The notes: a model not told the origin generated them from the letters alone. Shown: positions 47,467-57,731, numbered from the stretch's first letter. The stretch is DNA of 64,000 nt from Pectobacterium peruviense (GCF_002847345.1 NZ_LXFV01000007.1:62001-126000), one strand, 5' to 3'. Program-made: numbers and translations.

Positions 47467-47895
47467 ATGAGTAGTTGGTTGATTTACGCCTTGCTGTCTG
47501 CGGTATGCGCCGCGATGGTCGCGATATTTGGCAAGATCGGTTTGCAAAATTTGGACGCTAATACGGCGACCGCAATTCGTGCCGTCATCATGGCACTTTT
47601 TCTGGTGGGAGTGGTGGTCGCACAAGGTAAGCTGGTGCTAGTCGGCGAGATTATTGCCAATAAGAAAGCGCTGTTGTTCATTGTGCTCAGTGGCGTCGCG
47701 GGTGCCTTGTCGTGGCTGTTTTACTTTGTTGCGTTGAAGACCGGTAACGTCGCACAGGTCGCACCAATCGATAAGCTCAGCGTGGTATTTGCCGTCGTGT
47801 TGGCGGTCATCCTGCTGGGAGAAAAAATTTCACTGGTGGCGGGAGCCGGCGTTGCGCTCATTTCGGTGGGAGCGTTACTTGTCGCGTTAGGATAA
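47467..47895 (+). CDS. EamA/DMT-family half-size transporter
   Basis: 142 residues with five predicted membrane helices, equal to one EamA repeat. Typical features are WLIYALLSAVCAAMVAIFGK, TATAIRAVIMAL, and GALSWLFYFVALKTGNVAQV. Such half-size DMT proteins are thought to work as dimers; the substrate is unknown. The ATG at 47467 is preferred over an upstream ATG at 47413 because the hydrophobic domain begins right after it. Confidence 0.85.
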   Translation: MSSWLIYALLSAVCAAMVAIFGKIGLQNLDANTATAIRAVIMALFLVGVVVAQGKLVLVGEIIANKKALLFIVLSGVAGALSWLFYFVALKTGNVAQVAPIDKLSVVFAVVLAVILLGEKISLVAGAGVALISVGALLVALG

Positions 47896-47927
47896 AGGCG
47901 TTCTGCATTTTCTGGTTGTACGAGATT

Positions 47928-47956
47928 AAAAAAGGCGCTGCAAGCAGCGCCTTTTT
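47928..47956. terminator. Bidirectional terminator between EamA gene and pgm
   Basis: ggcgctg (47934-47940) and cagcgcc (47945-47951) pair around a caag loop, flanked by six A on the left and five T on the right. It serves both converging genes. Confidence 0.93.
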
Positions 47957-47959
47957 CAC

Positions 47960-49603
47960 TTATTTGGCGCTTGCCAGCACCGCACTAACAATCTCTACCG
48001 CTTCTTTCTCGATGCGCTCACGGTGTTCGACCCCGAGGAAGCTCTCACAGTAGATCTTGTAGGCTTCTTCCGTACCGGAAGGACGCGCAGCAAACCAGCC
48101 GTTCTCCGTCATCACTTTCAGGCCACCAATCGATGCCCCGTTGCCCGGCGCAGCGGTCAGGCGAGCAGTAATCGGATCGCCTGCCAGCGTGCTGGCTGAT
48201 ACCTGCTCAGGCGACAGTTTAGACAGCGCGGCTTTTTGTGCATGCGTTGCAGAAGCCTGAATACGGTTGTAGCTCGGCGCACCAAAGCGTTGTGCCAGCT
48301 CATCATAATGGTGCTGCGGGTTTTTACCCGTCACGGCAGTAATTTCTGCTGCCAGCAAACACATGATGATCCCGTCTTTATCCGTCGACCACGGCGTACC
48401 GTCAAAGCGCAGGAAAGAAGCTCCCGCGCTTTCTTCACCGCCGAAGCCAAAGCTGCCGTCATACAGACCGTCAACGAACCATTTGAAGCCAACCGGTACT
48501 TCCACCAGCTTGCGGCCCAAATCTGCCACCACGCGATCGATCATCGCACTGGATACCAGCGTTTTGCCGACGGCAACAGATTGTCCCCACTGTGGACGAT
48601 GCTGGAACAGATAGTTGATCGCCACCGCCAGATAATGGTTCGGGTTCATCAGCCCTGCCGGGGTGACAATACCATGACGGTCATAGTCAGGATCGTTGGC
48701 AAACGCCAGATCAAATTTATCACGCAGCGCTAGCAGCCCAGCCATGGCGAATTCTGACGAGCAATCCATACGGATCACGCCGTCATGATCCAGCGACATA
48801 AAGCGGAATGTCTGATCGACAGCATCGTTAACCAGCGTCAGATCCAGTTTGTAGTGCTCTGCAATGCGCTGCCAGTAAGCAATACCGGAACCACCCAGCG
48901 GGTCGACACCCAGCTTCAGACCGGCGCGCTGAATCGCCGCCATGTCTACCACGCTAGCCAGACCTTCCACATAGGCCTGAACCAGATCCTGCTCGTGGAC
49001 ATGCCCGCTTTGCAACGCTTGATCCAGCGTAATGCGTTTCACGTCACGCAGTTCATCTGCCAGCAACGCATTCGCCCGCGTCTCAATCACGCTGGTGAGG
49101 TTGGTGTCCGCAGGGCCGCCGTTCGGTGGATTATATTTAATGCCGCCATCTTCCGGCGGGTTATGGGACGGCGTAATCACAATGCCGTCCGCCAGCGCAC
49201 CGCCCTGACGATTGTGAACCAGAATCGCGTTAGACACCGCAGGCGTTGGGGTAAAACCATTATCCAACTGAACGATGACATCCACACCGTTGGCAGCCAA
49301 CACTTCCAGCACAGAAATAAATGCAGGCTCGGAGAGCGCATGAGTATCTTTACCGACATAACACGGGCCACTGATGCCCTGCTTTTTACGCTCTTCTGCA
49401 ATCGCCTGTGCAATCGCCAGAATGTGCGGTTCATTAAAGCTATGACGTCCCGCGCTACCACGATGGCCCGACGTACCGAATTTCACCGCGTGCGCTGTGT
49501 TGCCGACTTCCGGGCGCAGCACATAATATTGTGACGTTAACTGTGCCACATTAATCAAATCGCTCTGCTGGGCAGGCTGTCCGGCCCTTGGGTGATTAGC
49601 CAT
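47960..49603 (-). CDS. pgm: Phosphoglucomutase (alpha-D-glucose specific)
   Basis: 547 residues, phosphohexomutase family. The phosphoserine loop lies in [18 protein letters not shown] (near residue 146). The metal loop DPDYDRHG and the sugar loop [10 protein letters not shown] are intact, as is the C-terminal phosphate-binding [12 protein letters not shown]. It interconverts glucose 1- and 6-phosphate for glycogen, trehalose and envelope sugar synthesis. seqA lies upstream on the same strand, as in E. coli. Confidence 0.98.
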   Translation of the reverse strand: MANHPRAGQPAQQSDLINVAQLTSQYYVLRPEVGNTAHAVKFGTSGHRGSAGRHSFNEPHILAIAQAIAEERKKQGISGPCYVGKDTHALSEPAFISVLEVLAANGVDVIVQLDNGFTPTPAVSNAILVHNRQGGALADGIVITPSHNPPEDGGIKYNPPNGGPADTNLTSVIETRANALLADELRDVKRITLDQALQSGHVHEQDLVQAYVEGLASVVDMAAIQRAGLKLGVDPLGGSGIAYWQRIAEHYKLDLTLVNDAVDQTFRFMSLDHDGVIRMDCSSEFAMAGLLALRDKFDLAFANDPDYDRHGIVTPAGLMNPNHYLAVAINYLFQHRPQWGQSVAVGKTLVSSAMIDRVVADLGRKLVEVPVGFKWFVDGLYDGSFGFGGEESAGASFLRFDGTPWSTDKDGIIMCLLAAEITAVTGKNPQHHYDELAQRFGAPSYNRIQASATHAQKAALSKLSPEQVSASTLAGDPITARLTAAPGNGASIGGLKVMTENGWFAARPSGTEEAYKIYCESFLGVEHRERIEKEAVEIVSAVLASAK

Positions 49604-49677
49604 TGGCGCTTCTCCCTAACGCTGTAGTTAGTGTTGTTAGATAAGTGGTTAATGTTATCCCCTTAATCCGTGCGTTG

Positions 49678-49708
49678 ACTTCGCGCAACTCGAATTATTT
49701 AGGGCATA
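49678..49708. repeat. Single end of a Pectobacterium-type inverted-repeat element
   Basis: The words gcgcaactcgaattatttag and gggcata between seqA and pgm match one end of the inverted-repeat family also seen at 36724-36861. No partner end is found nearby, so it is a relic or solo end. Family assignment is from memory. Confidence 0.4.
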
Positions 49709-49717
49709 GATAGATGA

Positions 49718-50254
49718 TTAGATGGTTCCACACACTTTTTCTGTCAGTTCCGCAGGTAACTGCATCGTCGTCATGATGTGCTCAACCATGCTACGTTTAC
49801 GGCCAGTATTCGTGTTGGTAATCACCCAGTATGGCGTGCCCGGAATATGTTTAGGCTTTGTGTGTGTGCCATGCTGAAGCAATGTCTGTTGGTCGCCCGC
49901 GAAGTAGACTCGTGTGCGGCCATGAAGCGATTCCGTCGCGGCAGCAAATTCCTGTGGCGACAAGGTATACAGTGTGCACAGAACCAGCATAAAGCGATTG
50001 ATAGCCTTATTCTGTTCAGCGTATTCATCCGACAGCAGCAGCTCACGAAGGGTTCGTACCCGATCGCGCGGGCTTGGCGCAGCGGCAGGCTGAGATATCA
50101 CCGTTGCCGTCGCCTCTACTGCTGGCGCTGCGATAGGCTGCCCAGCAGTAAATTTCAGCATGCGCCGTAAAATATCCGATGCGCTCTCACCAATATGCTG
50201 TGTATGGCTGGCAATATAACGATAAAGCTCTTCGTCGACTTCAATAGTTTTCAT
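49718..50254 (-). CDS. seqA: Negative regulator of replication initiation SeqA
   Basis: 178 residues. N-terminal oligomerisation domain (MKTIEVDEELYRYIASHT) followed by a Pro/Ala linker, then the DNA-binding domain recognising hemimethylated GATC (LHGRTRVYFAGDQQTLLQHG, HIPGTPYWVITNTNTGRK). It sequesters oriC after initiation. It is divergent from ybfF. Confidence 0.98.
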   Translation of the reverse strand: MKTIEVDEELYRYIASHTQHIGESASDILRRMLKFTAGQPIAAPAVEATATVISQPAAAPSPRDRVRTLRELLLSDEYAEQNKAINRFMLVLCTLYTLSPQEFAAATESLHGRTRVYFAGDQQTLLQHGTHTKPKHIPGTPYWVITNTNTGRKRSMVEHIMTTMQLPAELTEKVCGTI

Positions 50255-50527
50255 CTTTATCCAGTGCTGTTTTTACCCATTATCATGCAAATTACAGAGG
50301 CGTTTCCCTCCTGCAACCCGACATCGGTGGGTAGATGACTCAAATCAAAAGGATTATACAGGCGTTCAAACATTATCGAACAGCGGCATAATGGGACAAT
50401 ACCAAAAGTCGGACTATGCCCCAATGCCTTTCACATTCCTTCGAGTAGCTATGCTGTTCCTTCAGTGACAACGTCGATTCTAAAGTCATGATACCCTAAG
50501 CCCATGTCTCTCTGAATGAACTTCACC

Positions 50528-51295
50528 ATGAAATTGAATCATCGCTGGCAAAATGCGCACCAGCCCACAGATAAACTCCCTGTTGTCCTGATTCATGGCC
50601 TGTTTGGCACATTAGATAACCTTGGCGTATTGGGTCGGGATTTGCAAAACACGCATGACATTCTGCAAATCGATTTACGCAATCACGGTTTGTCGCCGCG
50701 TTCACCACAGATGAACTATCCTGCGATGGCACAGGACGTGCTGGCGCTGCTGGACGAGCTGAACATCGAACGCGCTATTGTTATTGGCCATTCGATGGGC
50801 GGAAAAGTGGCCATGGCGCTCAGCGCACTGATTCCCGAACGGCTGGACAAGCTAGTCGCGATTGATATCGCACCAGTGGATTATCAGGTGCGCCGCCACG
50901 ACACTATTTTCGCTGCGCTACGCGCCGTAACGGAAGCCGGTCTGACATCACGTACCGAAGCGACAGCACTCATGCGCCAGCATATAAAAGAAGAAGGGGT
51001 GATTCAGTTTTTGCTGAAATCCTTCCAGCAGGGAGAGTGGCGTTTTAATGTGCCGGTGTTGTGGGATGAGTACGAAAACATCGTGGGCTGGCAAGAGGTT
51101 CCGGTCTGGCAAGGGCCAATTCTGTTCATTCGTGGCGGTGATTCCCCTTATTTGGACGATCGCTACCGTGATTCACTGCTGCGCCAATTCCCAACCGCGC
51201 GTGCGCATGTCATCAGCGGCGCTGGCCACTGGGTTCACTCAGAAAAACCCGATGCGGTTTTGCGTGCTATCCACCGTTTTCTGGACGCGAATTAA
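50528..51295 (+). CDS. ybfF: Esterase YbfF (alpha/beta hydrolase)
   Basis: 255 residues. The oxyanion HGLFG motif, the nucleophile elbow GHSMGGK (serine near 92), an aspartate in the C-terminal half and the histidine in GAGHWVHSEKP complete the triad. E. coli YbfF hydrolyses short acyl esters and malonyl-CoA-like substrates in vitro. The ATG at 50528 matches the E. coli start; one at 50516 would add four residues. Confidence 0.95.
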   Translation: MKLNHRWQNAHQPTDKLPVVLIHGLFGTLDNLGVLGRDLQNTHDILQIDLRNHGLSPRSPQMNYPAMAQDVLALLDELNIERAIVIGHSMGGKVAMALSALIPERLDKLVAIDIAPVDYQVRRHDTIFAALRAVTEAGLTSRTEATALMRQHIKEEGVIQFLLKSFQQGEWRFNVPVLWDEYENIVGWQEVPVWQGPILFIRGGDSPYLDDRYRDSLLRQFPTARAHVISGAGHWVHSEKPDAVLRAIHRFLDAN

Positions 51296-51307
51296 CCAGA
51301 CGGTACG

Positions 51308-51362
51308 CACACTGGCGGATTCATGGCGACGACGGCAGTTAACCGTTGTCGCCGCCAGTGTG
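51308..51362. repeat. Long imperfect hairpin downstream of ybfF
   Basis: An outer 10-bp arm (cacactggcg, 51308-51317, with cgccagtgtg, 51353-51362) and an inner 11-bp arm (ggcgacgacgg, 51325-51335, with ccgttgtcgcc, 51343-51353, one G-U) form a nearly continuous stem with a left-side bulge and a 7-nt loop. It begins 13 nt after the ybfF stop. There is no T-run. Confidence 0.75.
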
Positions 51363-51585
51363 GCTAGGGTATGATGGCGCTCGCAGTAGAGGGACGGCTG
51401 ATTCAGCCACAAGCATTGTAACCACTTCATCAAAATGCACGCATCACTTCCCGGCATGTTCCACATATAGGCAAACCGCAACCTGACAATCCTGTTGCAG
51501 GATAAGAATAGGCATCGGTTTTATTTGTGAACAAGACAGGCAGCGCGGTGTATTTTGGTCCGAATACCTTGCAGTATCATTACTT

Positions 51586-51867
51586 ATGGCAAAAGAACAA
51601 ACGGATCGTACCACACTGGATCTGTTCGCAGATGAGCGTCGTCCGGGCCGCCCCAAGACCAACCCGCTCACTCGTGACGAACAACTAAGAATTAACAAGC
51701 GTAATCAACTACGTCGCGATAAAGTTCGTGGCTTGCGCCGTGTTGAATTAAAAATTAACAGCGATGCCGTCGATATCCTGAACAGCCTTGCTGAAGAGCG
51801 GAACATTAGCCGCAGTGAATTGATTGAAGAGATGCTGTTGGCACAATTGGCCGAACAGCAGTCCTGA
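51586..51867 (+). CDS. ybfE: YbfE family protein (ribbon-helix-helix-like)
   Basis: 93 residues. The basic N-terminal half (GRPKTNPLTRDEQLRINKRN) and the C-terminal segment RRVELKINSDAVDILNSL with RSELIEEMLL suggest a CopG/MetJ-like ribbon-helix-helix fold. E. coli ybfE is LexA-regulated. I do not see a clear CTGT-N8-ACAG box upstream here. Its cellular role is unknown. Confidence 0.92.
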   Translation: MAKEQTDRTTLDLFADERRPGRPKTNPLTRDEQLRINKRNQLRRDKVRGLRRVELKINSDAVDILNSLAEERNISRSELIEEMLLAQLAEQQS

Positions 51868-51982
51868 TTGACGTAACACGCGATTCACATAATGCAGTAT
51901 TCACATCTTGTGCGGCGCCATTTCTGACGCCGCCTGAACGTTAACCCAAGACTAAAAATACCATCCTGGATTAAAGCGACAG

Positions 51983-53650
51983 CTAGAATTTTTCCCAGTT
52001 GTCGCTACTGGCCGGTAGCGCTTTGCTTGCGCGCGGCGCAATCGCCTGCGCTTTCTGCACCGGTTTTGCAGCCACTTGCAGCGCTGACTGCGAATCGGAC
52101 AGTTGGAACAGCGACACGGTCTGGTTCAACAACGCCGCCTGTTCTTCCAGCGACAAGGCTGCCGAAGAAGCCTGTTCAACCAACGCGGCGTTTTGCTGCG
52201 TTACGCTGTCCATTTCCGCCACGGCCTGACCAACCTGCGCTATACCTTTGCTCTGCTCTTCCGAGGCAGAGGCGATTTCACCCATGATATCCGTCACGTT
52301 GGTAACTGCACGAACGATATCCTGCATGGTGTCACCAGCATCGCTAACCAGATTGGAGCCGGTATCCACACAGCGAACCGATTCAGAAATCAGCCCTTCA
52401 ATCTCTTTCGCTGCCTGCGCACTGCGCTGCGCCAGACTACGAACTTCTCCTGCTACCACGGCAAACCCACGTCCCTGTTCACCCGCACGCGCCGCTTCTA
52501 CCGCTGCGTTCAGTGCCAGAATGTTGGTCTGGAAAGCAATACCGTTAATCACGGTGGTGATTTCTGCGATTTTTCTTGAGCTACCGGATATTTCCGCCAT
52601 GGTTTTCACCACGTTCTCAACAATCTCACCGCCCTTCTTCGCCGTTGTCGAGGCTTGTAATGCCAGTTGGCTGGCGTGGTTGGCGTTTTCGGCGTTCTGT
52701 TTCACCGTTGCCGTCAGTTGCTCCATGCTGGCTGCGGTTTCTTCCAGTGCGGAAGCCTGCTCTTCGGTACGTGAAGACAGATCGTTATTGCCTGCGGCAA
52801 TCTCAGAAGCGCCCTGATAGATAGAGTCCGTGCTGTTTCTGATGGTACTAACAGTACTGGCCAGGCTTCCCTGCATTTCACGCAGCAATGGGAAAAGGCG
52901 ACCAACACAGTTATTACCAAAGTCCAGAATTGGCTTACCCAGATGACCAGATGCAATCACGCCAAAGTGATAGCGCAGGTCATTTAACGGACGAACCAGA
53001 CACACCACCAGATAACGGTCGGTCAGGAACAGCATGATAAGGCCGATAAACAACCCGCTCAGCAAAATGTTCTGCCCAATCGTGGTAATTTGTTCAAAAC
53101 GCACACCCGCCGCATCGAATTTCTCTGCGCTGGCGTTACTGAACGCGGATAGAGATGCGCCAAACTGGCGACTCAATGGCGGCACAACGTTCTTGGCCTG
53201 ATTTTGGTAGTCATCCAGCGCGTTGGCTGCGGCCTTTTGGTAAAGCGGCTCAACGCCTTGAACAACCAGATTATTCCAGTCACGGCTGACAGCCTGTACC
53301 AGCGCATCGTCCAGACTCGCATGATCGATAGCATTAAACGCCACCAGATCAGACTTCAGTTTATCCAGTGCAACTAACGCCGATGCCTGCTCTTTATCTG
53401 CGGTTGCGTTATCGCCACTACGACGAGCGTCAACAGCGCGCGCCAGACGGGTTACCATACGGAAGTATTGATCGTTGCCCTGGTTGATAAAATTCATGTT
53501 CTGAACCAGCAAGGTGCTGGTCTTCGAGGTCGCCGTCATCTCTTTAAAAGAGAACATGGTATATATCGATACGCCGCCCCAAAGAACGCAAAAAATGCCC
53601 AGCACCCATAGCATAGCGGTTCTGATGGCAATATTTTTTATAAGTCTCAT
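51983..53650 (-). CDS. Methyl-accepting chemotaxis protein
   Basis: 555 residues in the Tsr/Tar layout. First membrane helix near 13-33, a four-helix-bundle periplasmic ligand domain (about 34-190), second helix (about 193-213), HAMP, and a cytoplasmic signalling domain with the hairpin tip EAARAGEQGRGFAVVAGEVR. The C-terminal NWEKF resembles the NWETF pentapeptide that docks CheR/CheB. The ligand is not predictable. The gene lies between ybfE and fldA, which are adjacent in E. coli, so it is an insertion in this lineage. Confidence 0.96.
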   Translation of the reverse strand: MRLIKNIAIRTAMLWVLGIFCVLWGGVSIYTMFSFKEMTATSKTSTLLVQNMNFINQGNDQYFRMVTRLARAVDARRSGDNATADKEQASALVALDKLKSDLVAFNAIDHASLDDALVQAVSRDWNNLVVQGVEPLYQKAAANALDDYQNQAKNVVPPLSRQFGASLSAFSNASAEKFDAAGVRFEQITTIGQNILLSGLFIGLIMLFLTDRYLVVCLVRPLNDLRYHFGVIASGHLGKPILDFGNNCVGRLFPLLREMQGSLASTVSTIRNSTDSIYQGASEIAAGNNDLSSRTEEQASALEETAASMEQLTATVKQNAENANHASQLALQASTTAKKGGEIVENVVKTMAEISGSSRKIAEITTVINGIAFQTNILALNAAVEAARAGEQGRGFAVVAGEVRSLAQRSAQAAKEIEGLISESVRCVDTGSNLVSDAGDTMQDIVRAVTNVTDIMGEIASASEEQSKGIAQVGQAVAEMDSVTQQNAALVEQASSAALSLEEQAALLNQTVSLFQLSDSQSALQVAAKPVQKAQAIAPRASKALPASSDNWEKF

Positions 53651-54539
53651 AGCTCACTCCAAATCAGGAAAATGGTTAAAAAGATTTTTATCGCTAATCA
53701 ACCGATATGAATCAGAAAATTCACACCATGAAACAGGTCACTTCTCCCTAGCGTTCAAATTTCACCGAGTTGAAAACTCAAAAACCACGCTAACTCATCG
53801 GCTAAATACAGAGAATATTTAGCGTTATCGCTATATTTATTAATATAATTTTTCACATTGAGAATAAACCCACCTATTTTATAGATATAAGGATTTTAAT
53901 CAGAGGGTTGCAAGTAAGAGCATCATCCATACTCGCCACAGACCTGCTGGCAAGGATATACCTTCTCGCAGCAAGGCAATGAGAGGTGAGTTTTAATTTT
54001 ATTCTTTAACATCAAAAGAATAAAATCATCACCACAGCATTGCATCGTTTCAGCTGCAAATGGTTATAATTCTTATTTCCTTTCATTAGGAATATTCCCG
54101 CAAAATGTTACAGGTTTTCAATTCGCTAAAAAACATTATCCTTTGTATGTATTTTAATTCTCCTGAATAGTAACGTTCCGTTCCGTGACTTTTATTTTTC
54201 ACAAAAAGAAGCCTGCTTTTAATTACAACCGGTACAAGTTGTAAAAATAAAAAGCACATTCATAAAAAATGAAACATTGTTATAAATAAATAACCGCGAC
54301 GATATTAAGGAAATGTGCGTTTACTCTCAGACGATAACATAAACCTTATTAACCCTGTGGAATTTAACATTAACAGTGATGGTTTTCATTTCCCTTCCTT
54401 GCCTCCGCATGTCACCCGCTCTTGATTTACGCCTCCTTACCGATACGAGTTTCTCCAGATGTGAGTGTCTGTTATTATTAACGGATAAGTGGGTGAAATA
54501 TTACACCATACCATTAGGAATCAAGAGGTTATTCAATTC
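53651..54539. other. Long gene-free AT-rich region between chemoreceptor and fldA
   Basis: About 890 nt between divergent genes. Two AT-rich inverted repeats are present: a 12-bp one at 53996-54026 (attttattcttt with aaagaataaaat) and one at 54215-54255 with outer gctttt/aaaagc and inner ttacaac/gttgtaa arms. No coding frame with a ribosome-binding site or recognised homology was found. Confidence 0.6.
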
Positions 54540-55067
54540 ATGGCACTCATCGGAATATTCTTTGGCAGCGATACGGGCAACACTGAAAACATTGCCAAAA
54601 CGATCCAACAGCAGTTAGGCAGCGGCGTTGCGGATGTTCATGACATCGCCAAGAGCAGCAAAGAAGACCTCGAAGGTTTCGATATTCTGCTATTGGGTAT
54701 TCCAACCTGGTATTACGGTGAAGCTCAATGTGATTGGGATGACTTTTTCCCGTCACTGGAAGAAGTTGATTTCACAGGAAAATTGGTTGCTCTGTTTGGT
54801 TGCGGCGATCAGGAAGACTACGCGGAATACTTCTGTGATGCTATGGGCACCATTCGTGACATCATTGAACCTCGCGGCGCGACGATTGTCGGCCACTGGC
54901 CAACAGAAGGCTATTATTTTGAAGCCTCTAAAGGGCTTGCCGACGACAATCACTTCATTGGTTTAGCTATCGATGAAGACCGTCAGCCTGAACTCACCAA
55001 CGAACGCGTGACGACGTGGGTGAAGCAAATCAGTGATGAACTGAATCTGAAAGAGCTCGTTGGCTAA
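54540..55067 (+). CDS. fldA: Flavodoxin 1
   Basis: 175 residues. The FMN phosphate loop is FFGSDTGNTENIAK, and the aromatic FMN contacts are in GIPTWYYGEAQCDWDD and FGCGDQEDYAEYFCDA. It carries low-potential electrons for several biosynthetic radical enzymes. I use the ATG at 54540, one residue shorter than E. coli FldA; an upstream in-frame start (54489) would add 17 unrelated residues. It precedes fur as in E. coli. Confidence 0.97.
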   Translation: MALIGIFFGSDTGNTENIAKTIQQQLGSGVADVHDIAKSSKEDLEGFDILLLGIPTWYYGEAQCDWDDFFPSLEEVDFTGKLVALFGCGDQEDYAEYFCDAMGTIRDIIEPRGATIVGHWPTEGYYFEASKGLADDNHFIGLAIDEDRQPELTNERVTTWVKQISDELNLKELVG

Positions 55068-55071
55068 GCCA

Positions 55072-55104
55072 TTTTGGCTCTGATATCCCCTATCAGAGCC
55101 AAAA
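55072..55104. repeat. Perfect 14-bp inverted repeat after fldA
   Basis: ttttggctctgata (55072-55085) pairs fully with tatcagagccaaaa (55091-55104) around tcccc. It starts 4 nt after the fldA stop. The arm ends in AAAA rather than T on the plus strand, so termination there would be atypical. It may protect the fldA 3' end or act as an attenuator before fur. Confidence 0.75.
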
Positions 55105-55396
55105 CAGCATTGATAGGTAAAACCTTTCATAATAATTGATACATTTTTTTAACTTCTATCAGTAAACCTGTACAATAATCCCATCGGTTTTATACGTGCA
55201 TAACCATTTCCTCATTCATCAACAACGGATTGCGTTGTATATCAGTAGTGTGAATGGGGACAATATTGTTAACATTCCCTTGTTTTCATTTTGTATGCGC
55301 GGTTCTATAATTGAGACGTGATTACATTTTTTAAGCCGACCGATGTCATAGGCTAGGCAGCCTCCATTGATAAGTAAGCAACAGGACTAAACCCGC
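55105..55396. other. fur upstream region
   Basis: About 290 nt, AT-rich. It should contain the fur promoter. E. coli has a translated leader (uof) and SoxS/OxyR/Fur inputs here. I could not identify a convincing Fur box or leader frame; a weak AT-rich palindromic word lies near 55128-55145. Confidence 0.4.
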
Positions 55397-55846
55397 ATGA
55401 CTGACAACAATACCGCATTAAAGAAGGCCGGCCTGAAAGTCACTCTTCCAAGACTGAAAATACTGGAAGTGTTACAGGATCCTGTCTGCCATCACGTCAG
55501 TGCGGAAGATTTATATAAGAGACTGATTGATATGGGCGAAGAGATCGGTCTTGCTACCGTCTATCGCGTACTCAACCAGTTTGATGATGCGGGCATAGTA
55601 ACCCGTCATAACTTCGAAGGTGGCAAATCCGTCTTCGAATTGACGCAGCAGCATCATCACGATCACTTAATTTGCCTCGACTGTGGCAAAGTCATTGAAT
55701 TTCGCGATGAATCTATCGAAGCACGTCAACGCGAGATCGCAGAAAGACATGGCATTAAACTGTCCAACCACAGTTTGTATCTCTATGGGCATTGCAGTGA
55801 AGGGGATTGCCGCGAGGATGAAACCCTGCACGACGCCACACGATAA
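55397..55846 (+). CDS. fur: Ferric uptake regulator Fur
   Basis: 149 residues. Winged-helix DNA-binding domain (KKAGLKVTLPRLKILEVL, ATVYRVLNQFDDAGIV) and a dimerisation domain with metal ligands (HHHDH, CLDCGKVIEF, C-terminal CSEGDC). It represses iron-uptake genes with Fe2+. Slightly more than 300 nt separate it from fldA. Confidence 0.98.
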   Translation: MTDNNTALKKAGLKVTLPRLKILEVLQDPVCHHVSAEDLYKRLIDMGEEIGLATVYRVLNQFDDAGIVTRHNFEGGKSVFELTQQHHHDHLICLDCGKVIEFRDESIEARQREIAERHGIKLSNHSLYLYGHCSEGDCREDETLHDATR

Positions 55847-55855
55847 ATCGACTGC

Positions 55856-55892
55856 ATAAAAAAATAAAACCGCCGAGGCGGTTTTATTTTTG
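55856..55892. terminator. Bidirectional terminator between fur and glnS
   Basis: ataaaaccgc-cgag-gcggttttat type hairpin (about 55864-55887) with an A-run before and a T-run after. It serves the convergent fur and glnS transcripts. Confidence 0.92.
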
Positions 55893-55909
55893 TCTTCTTA
55901 CCGGTGGCC

Positions 55910-57568
55910 TTAGCCTACCCAGGTATCACGTAGTCCAACCGTACGGTTAAACACCAGGTGTTCTGCACTGGAGTAAACGCGATCGGCACAGAAGTAACCT
56001 TCACGTTCAAACTGATACGCTTTCTCTACTTCGGCCTGCGCCAAACTCGCTTCTACAAAACCTTGCGTAATTTTCAGTGAATCTGGGTTAATCGTTGACA
56101 GGAAGTCATCCGCCGCCGCAGGGTTTGCCACACTGAATAGGCGATCGTACAAACGGAATTCCGCTTGCACCGCATGCGCCGCAGAAACCCAGTGGATGAC
56201 GCCCTTCACTTTACGACCATCTGCCGGATCTTTGCTCAGCGTTTCCGCATCATAGCTACAGTAAATGGTGGTGATAGTGCCCTGCTCGTCTTTTTCAATG
56301 CGATCGGCTTTGATCACATAGGCATTACGCAAGCGAACTTCTTTACCCAAGACCAGACGCTTGTACTGTTTGTTAGCTTCTTCACGGAAGTCAGCACGAT
56401 CGATATAAACTTCACGGCTGAATGCTACCTGACGTGAGCCCATTTCTGGCTTATTCGGATGGTTAGGCATCGCAACAAACTCTTCGTGCTCGGCTGGCAG
56501 ATTCTCGATAACCACTTTGACCGGATCCAGCACTGCCATCGCACGCGGGGCATTTTCATTCAGATCATCACGGATACAGGATTCAAGCGCGGCCATTTCC
56601 ACGTTGTTATCCTGCTTCGTTACACCGATGCGCACACAGAATTCACGGATAGAAGACGCACTATAGCCACGACGACGCAGACCCGAAATGGTCGGCATAC
56701 GCGGATCGTCCCATCCTTCAACGACATTTTCCACAACCAGCTGATTCAGCTTACGCTTAGACATAATCGCGTATTCAAGGTTAAGACGGGAGAACTCGTA
56801 CTGACGCGGATGACAAGGAATAGTGATGTTATCCAGCACCCAGTCGTACAGACGACGGTTATCCTGGAATTCCAGCGTACACAGCGAATGCGTGATCCCT
56901 TCCAGCGCATCGGAAATGCAGTGGGTGAAATCATACATCGGGTAGATGCACCACTTATTGCCCGTCTGATGGTGATCGGCAAATTTAATGCGATATAACA
57001 CCGGATCGCGCATCACGATAAAGGACGATGCCATATCGATTTTTGCACGCAGACAAGCTGTACCTTCAGCAAACCCACCGTTGCGCATCTTTTCAAACAG
57101 TGCCAGGTTTTCCTGCACGGTACGATCGCGGTAAGGGCTATTTTTACCCGGCGCCGTTAGCGTGCCGCGGTATTCACGAATCTGTTCGGGCGTCAATTCA
57201 TCAACGTAAGCCAGCCCTTTACCGATCAGCTCAACCGCATAAGCGTGCAATTGATCGAAATAATCAGAAGAATAACGAACGCTGCCGCTCCATGAAAAAC
57301 CCAGCCACTCGACGTCACGTTTGATCGACTCAACGTATTCGATATCTTCTTTCACCGGATTGGTGTCATCAAAACGCAGATTGCACTGCCCCTGATAGTC
57401 ACGTGCGATACCAAAATTCAGGCAAATAGACTTCGCATGCCCAATATGCAGATAGCCGTTCGGCTCTGGCGGGAAACGCGTCTGAATATGGTCATGCTTA
57501 CCGGACGCCAGATCTTCATCAATAATCTGACGGATAAAGTTAGTCGGGCGGGCTTCAGCCTCACTCAT
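55910..57568 (-). CDS. glnS: Glutaminyl-tRNA synthetase
   Basis: 552 residues, class I. HIGH motif in [11 protein letters not shown] (near residue 40) and the KMSKS equivalent in [11 protein letters not shown]. The C-terminal anticodon-binding beta-barrels end [13 protein letters not shown]. It charges tRNA-Gln. Adjacent nagE is transcribed in the same direction, with its own terminator before glnS. Confidence 0.98.
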   Translation of the reverse strand: MSEAEARPTNFIRQIIDEDLASGKHDHIQTRFPPEPNGYLHIGHAKSICLNFGIARDYQGQCNLRFDDTNPVKEDIEYVESIKRDVEWLGFSWSGSVRYSSDYFDQLHAYAVELIGKGLAYVDELTPEQIREYRGTLTAPGKNSPYRDRTVQENLALFEKMRNGGFAEGTACLRAKIDMASSFIVMRDPVLYRIKFADHHQTGNKWCIYPMYDFTHCISDALEGITHSLCTLEFQDNRRLYDWVLDNITIPCHPRQYEFSRLNLEYAIMSKRKLNQLVVENVVEGWDDPRMPTISGLRRRGYSASSIREFCVRIGVTKQDNNVEMAALESCIRDDLNENAPRAMAVLDPVKVVIENLPAEHEEFVAMPNHPNKPEMGSRQVAFSREVYIDRADFREEANKQYKRLVLGKEVRLRNAYVIKADRIEKDEQGTITTIYCSYDAETLSKDPADGRKVKGVIHWVSAAHAVQAEFRLYDRLFSVANPAAADDFLSTINPDSLKITQGFVEASLAQAEVEKAYQFEREGYFCADRVYSSAEHLVFNRTVGLRDTWVG

Positions 57569-57653
57569 TCTTCATTCCTCAATGCTAAAACGACGTATAA
57601 CCGACAATGATCCAACAAGCTACGCTGGGAAACAACCGTTAATTATTCATAAC

Positions 57654-57683
57654 GAAAAAAAGGGCGAGATTGCTATCTCGCCC
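57654..57683 (-). terminator. nagE terminator
   Basis: On the minus strand GGGCGAGAT-AGCA-ATCTCGCCC (9-bp perfect stem) is followed by seven T. It lies about 50 nt after the nagE stop. Confidence 0.95.
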
Positions 57684-57731
57684 ATCACTTTCATCGACAT
57701 AACGCCGCGTTAAACAAGTAACGATGTCATA

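Noticed and set aside
51480-51590. LexA box upstream of ybfE
   Set aside because: E. coli ybfE is SOS-controlled, but no CTGT-N8-ACAG palindrome with acceptable match was found here.
55128-55145. Fur box upstream of fur
   Set aside because: The AT-rich word matches the 19-bp consensus too weakly to report as a site.
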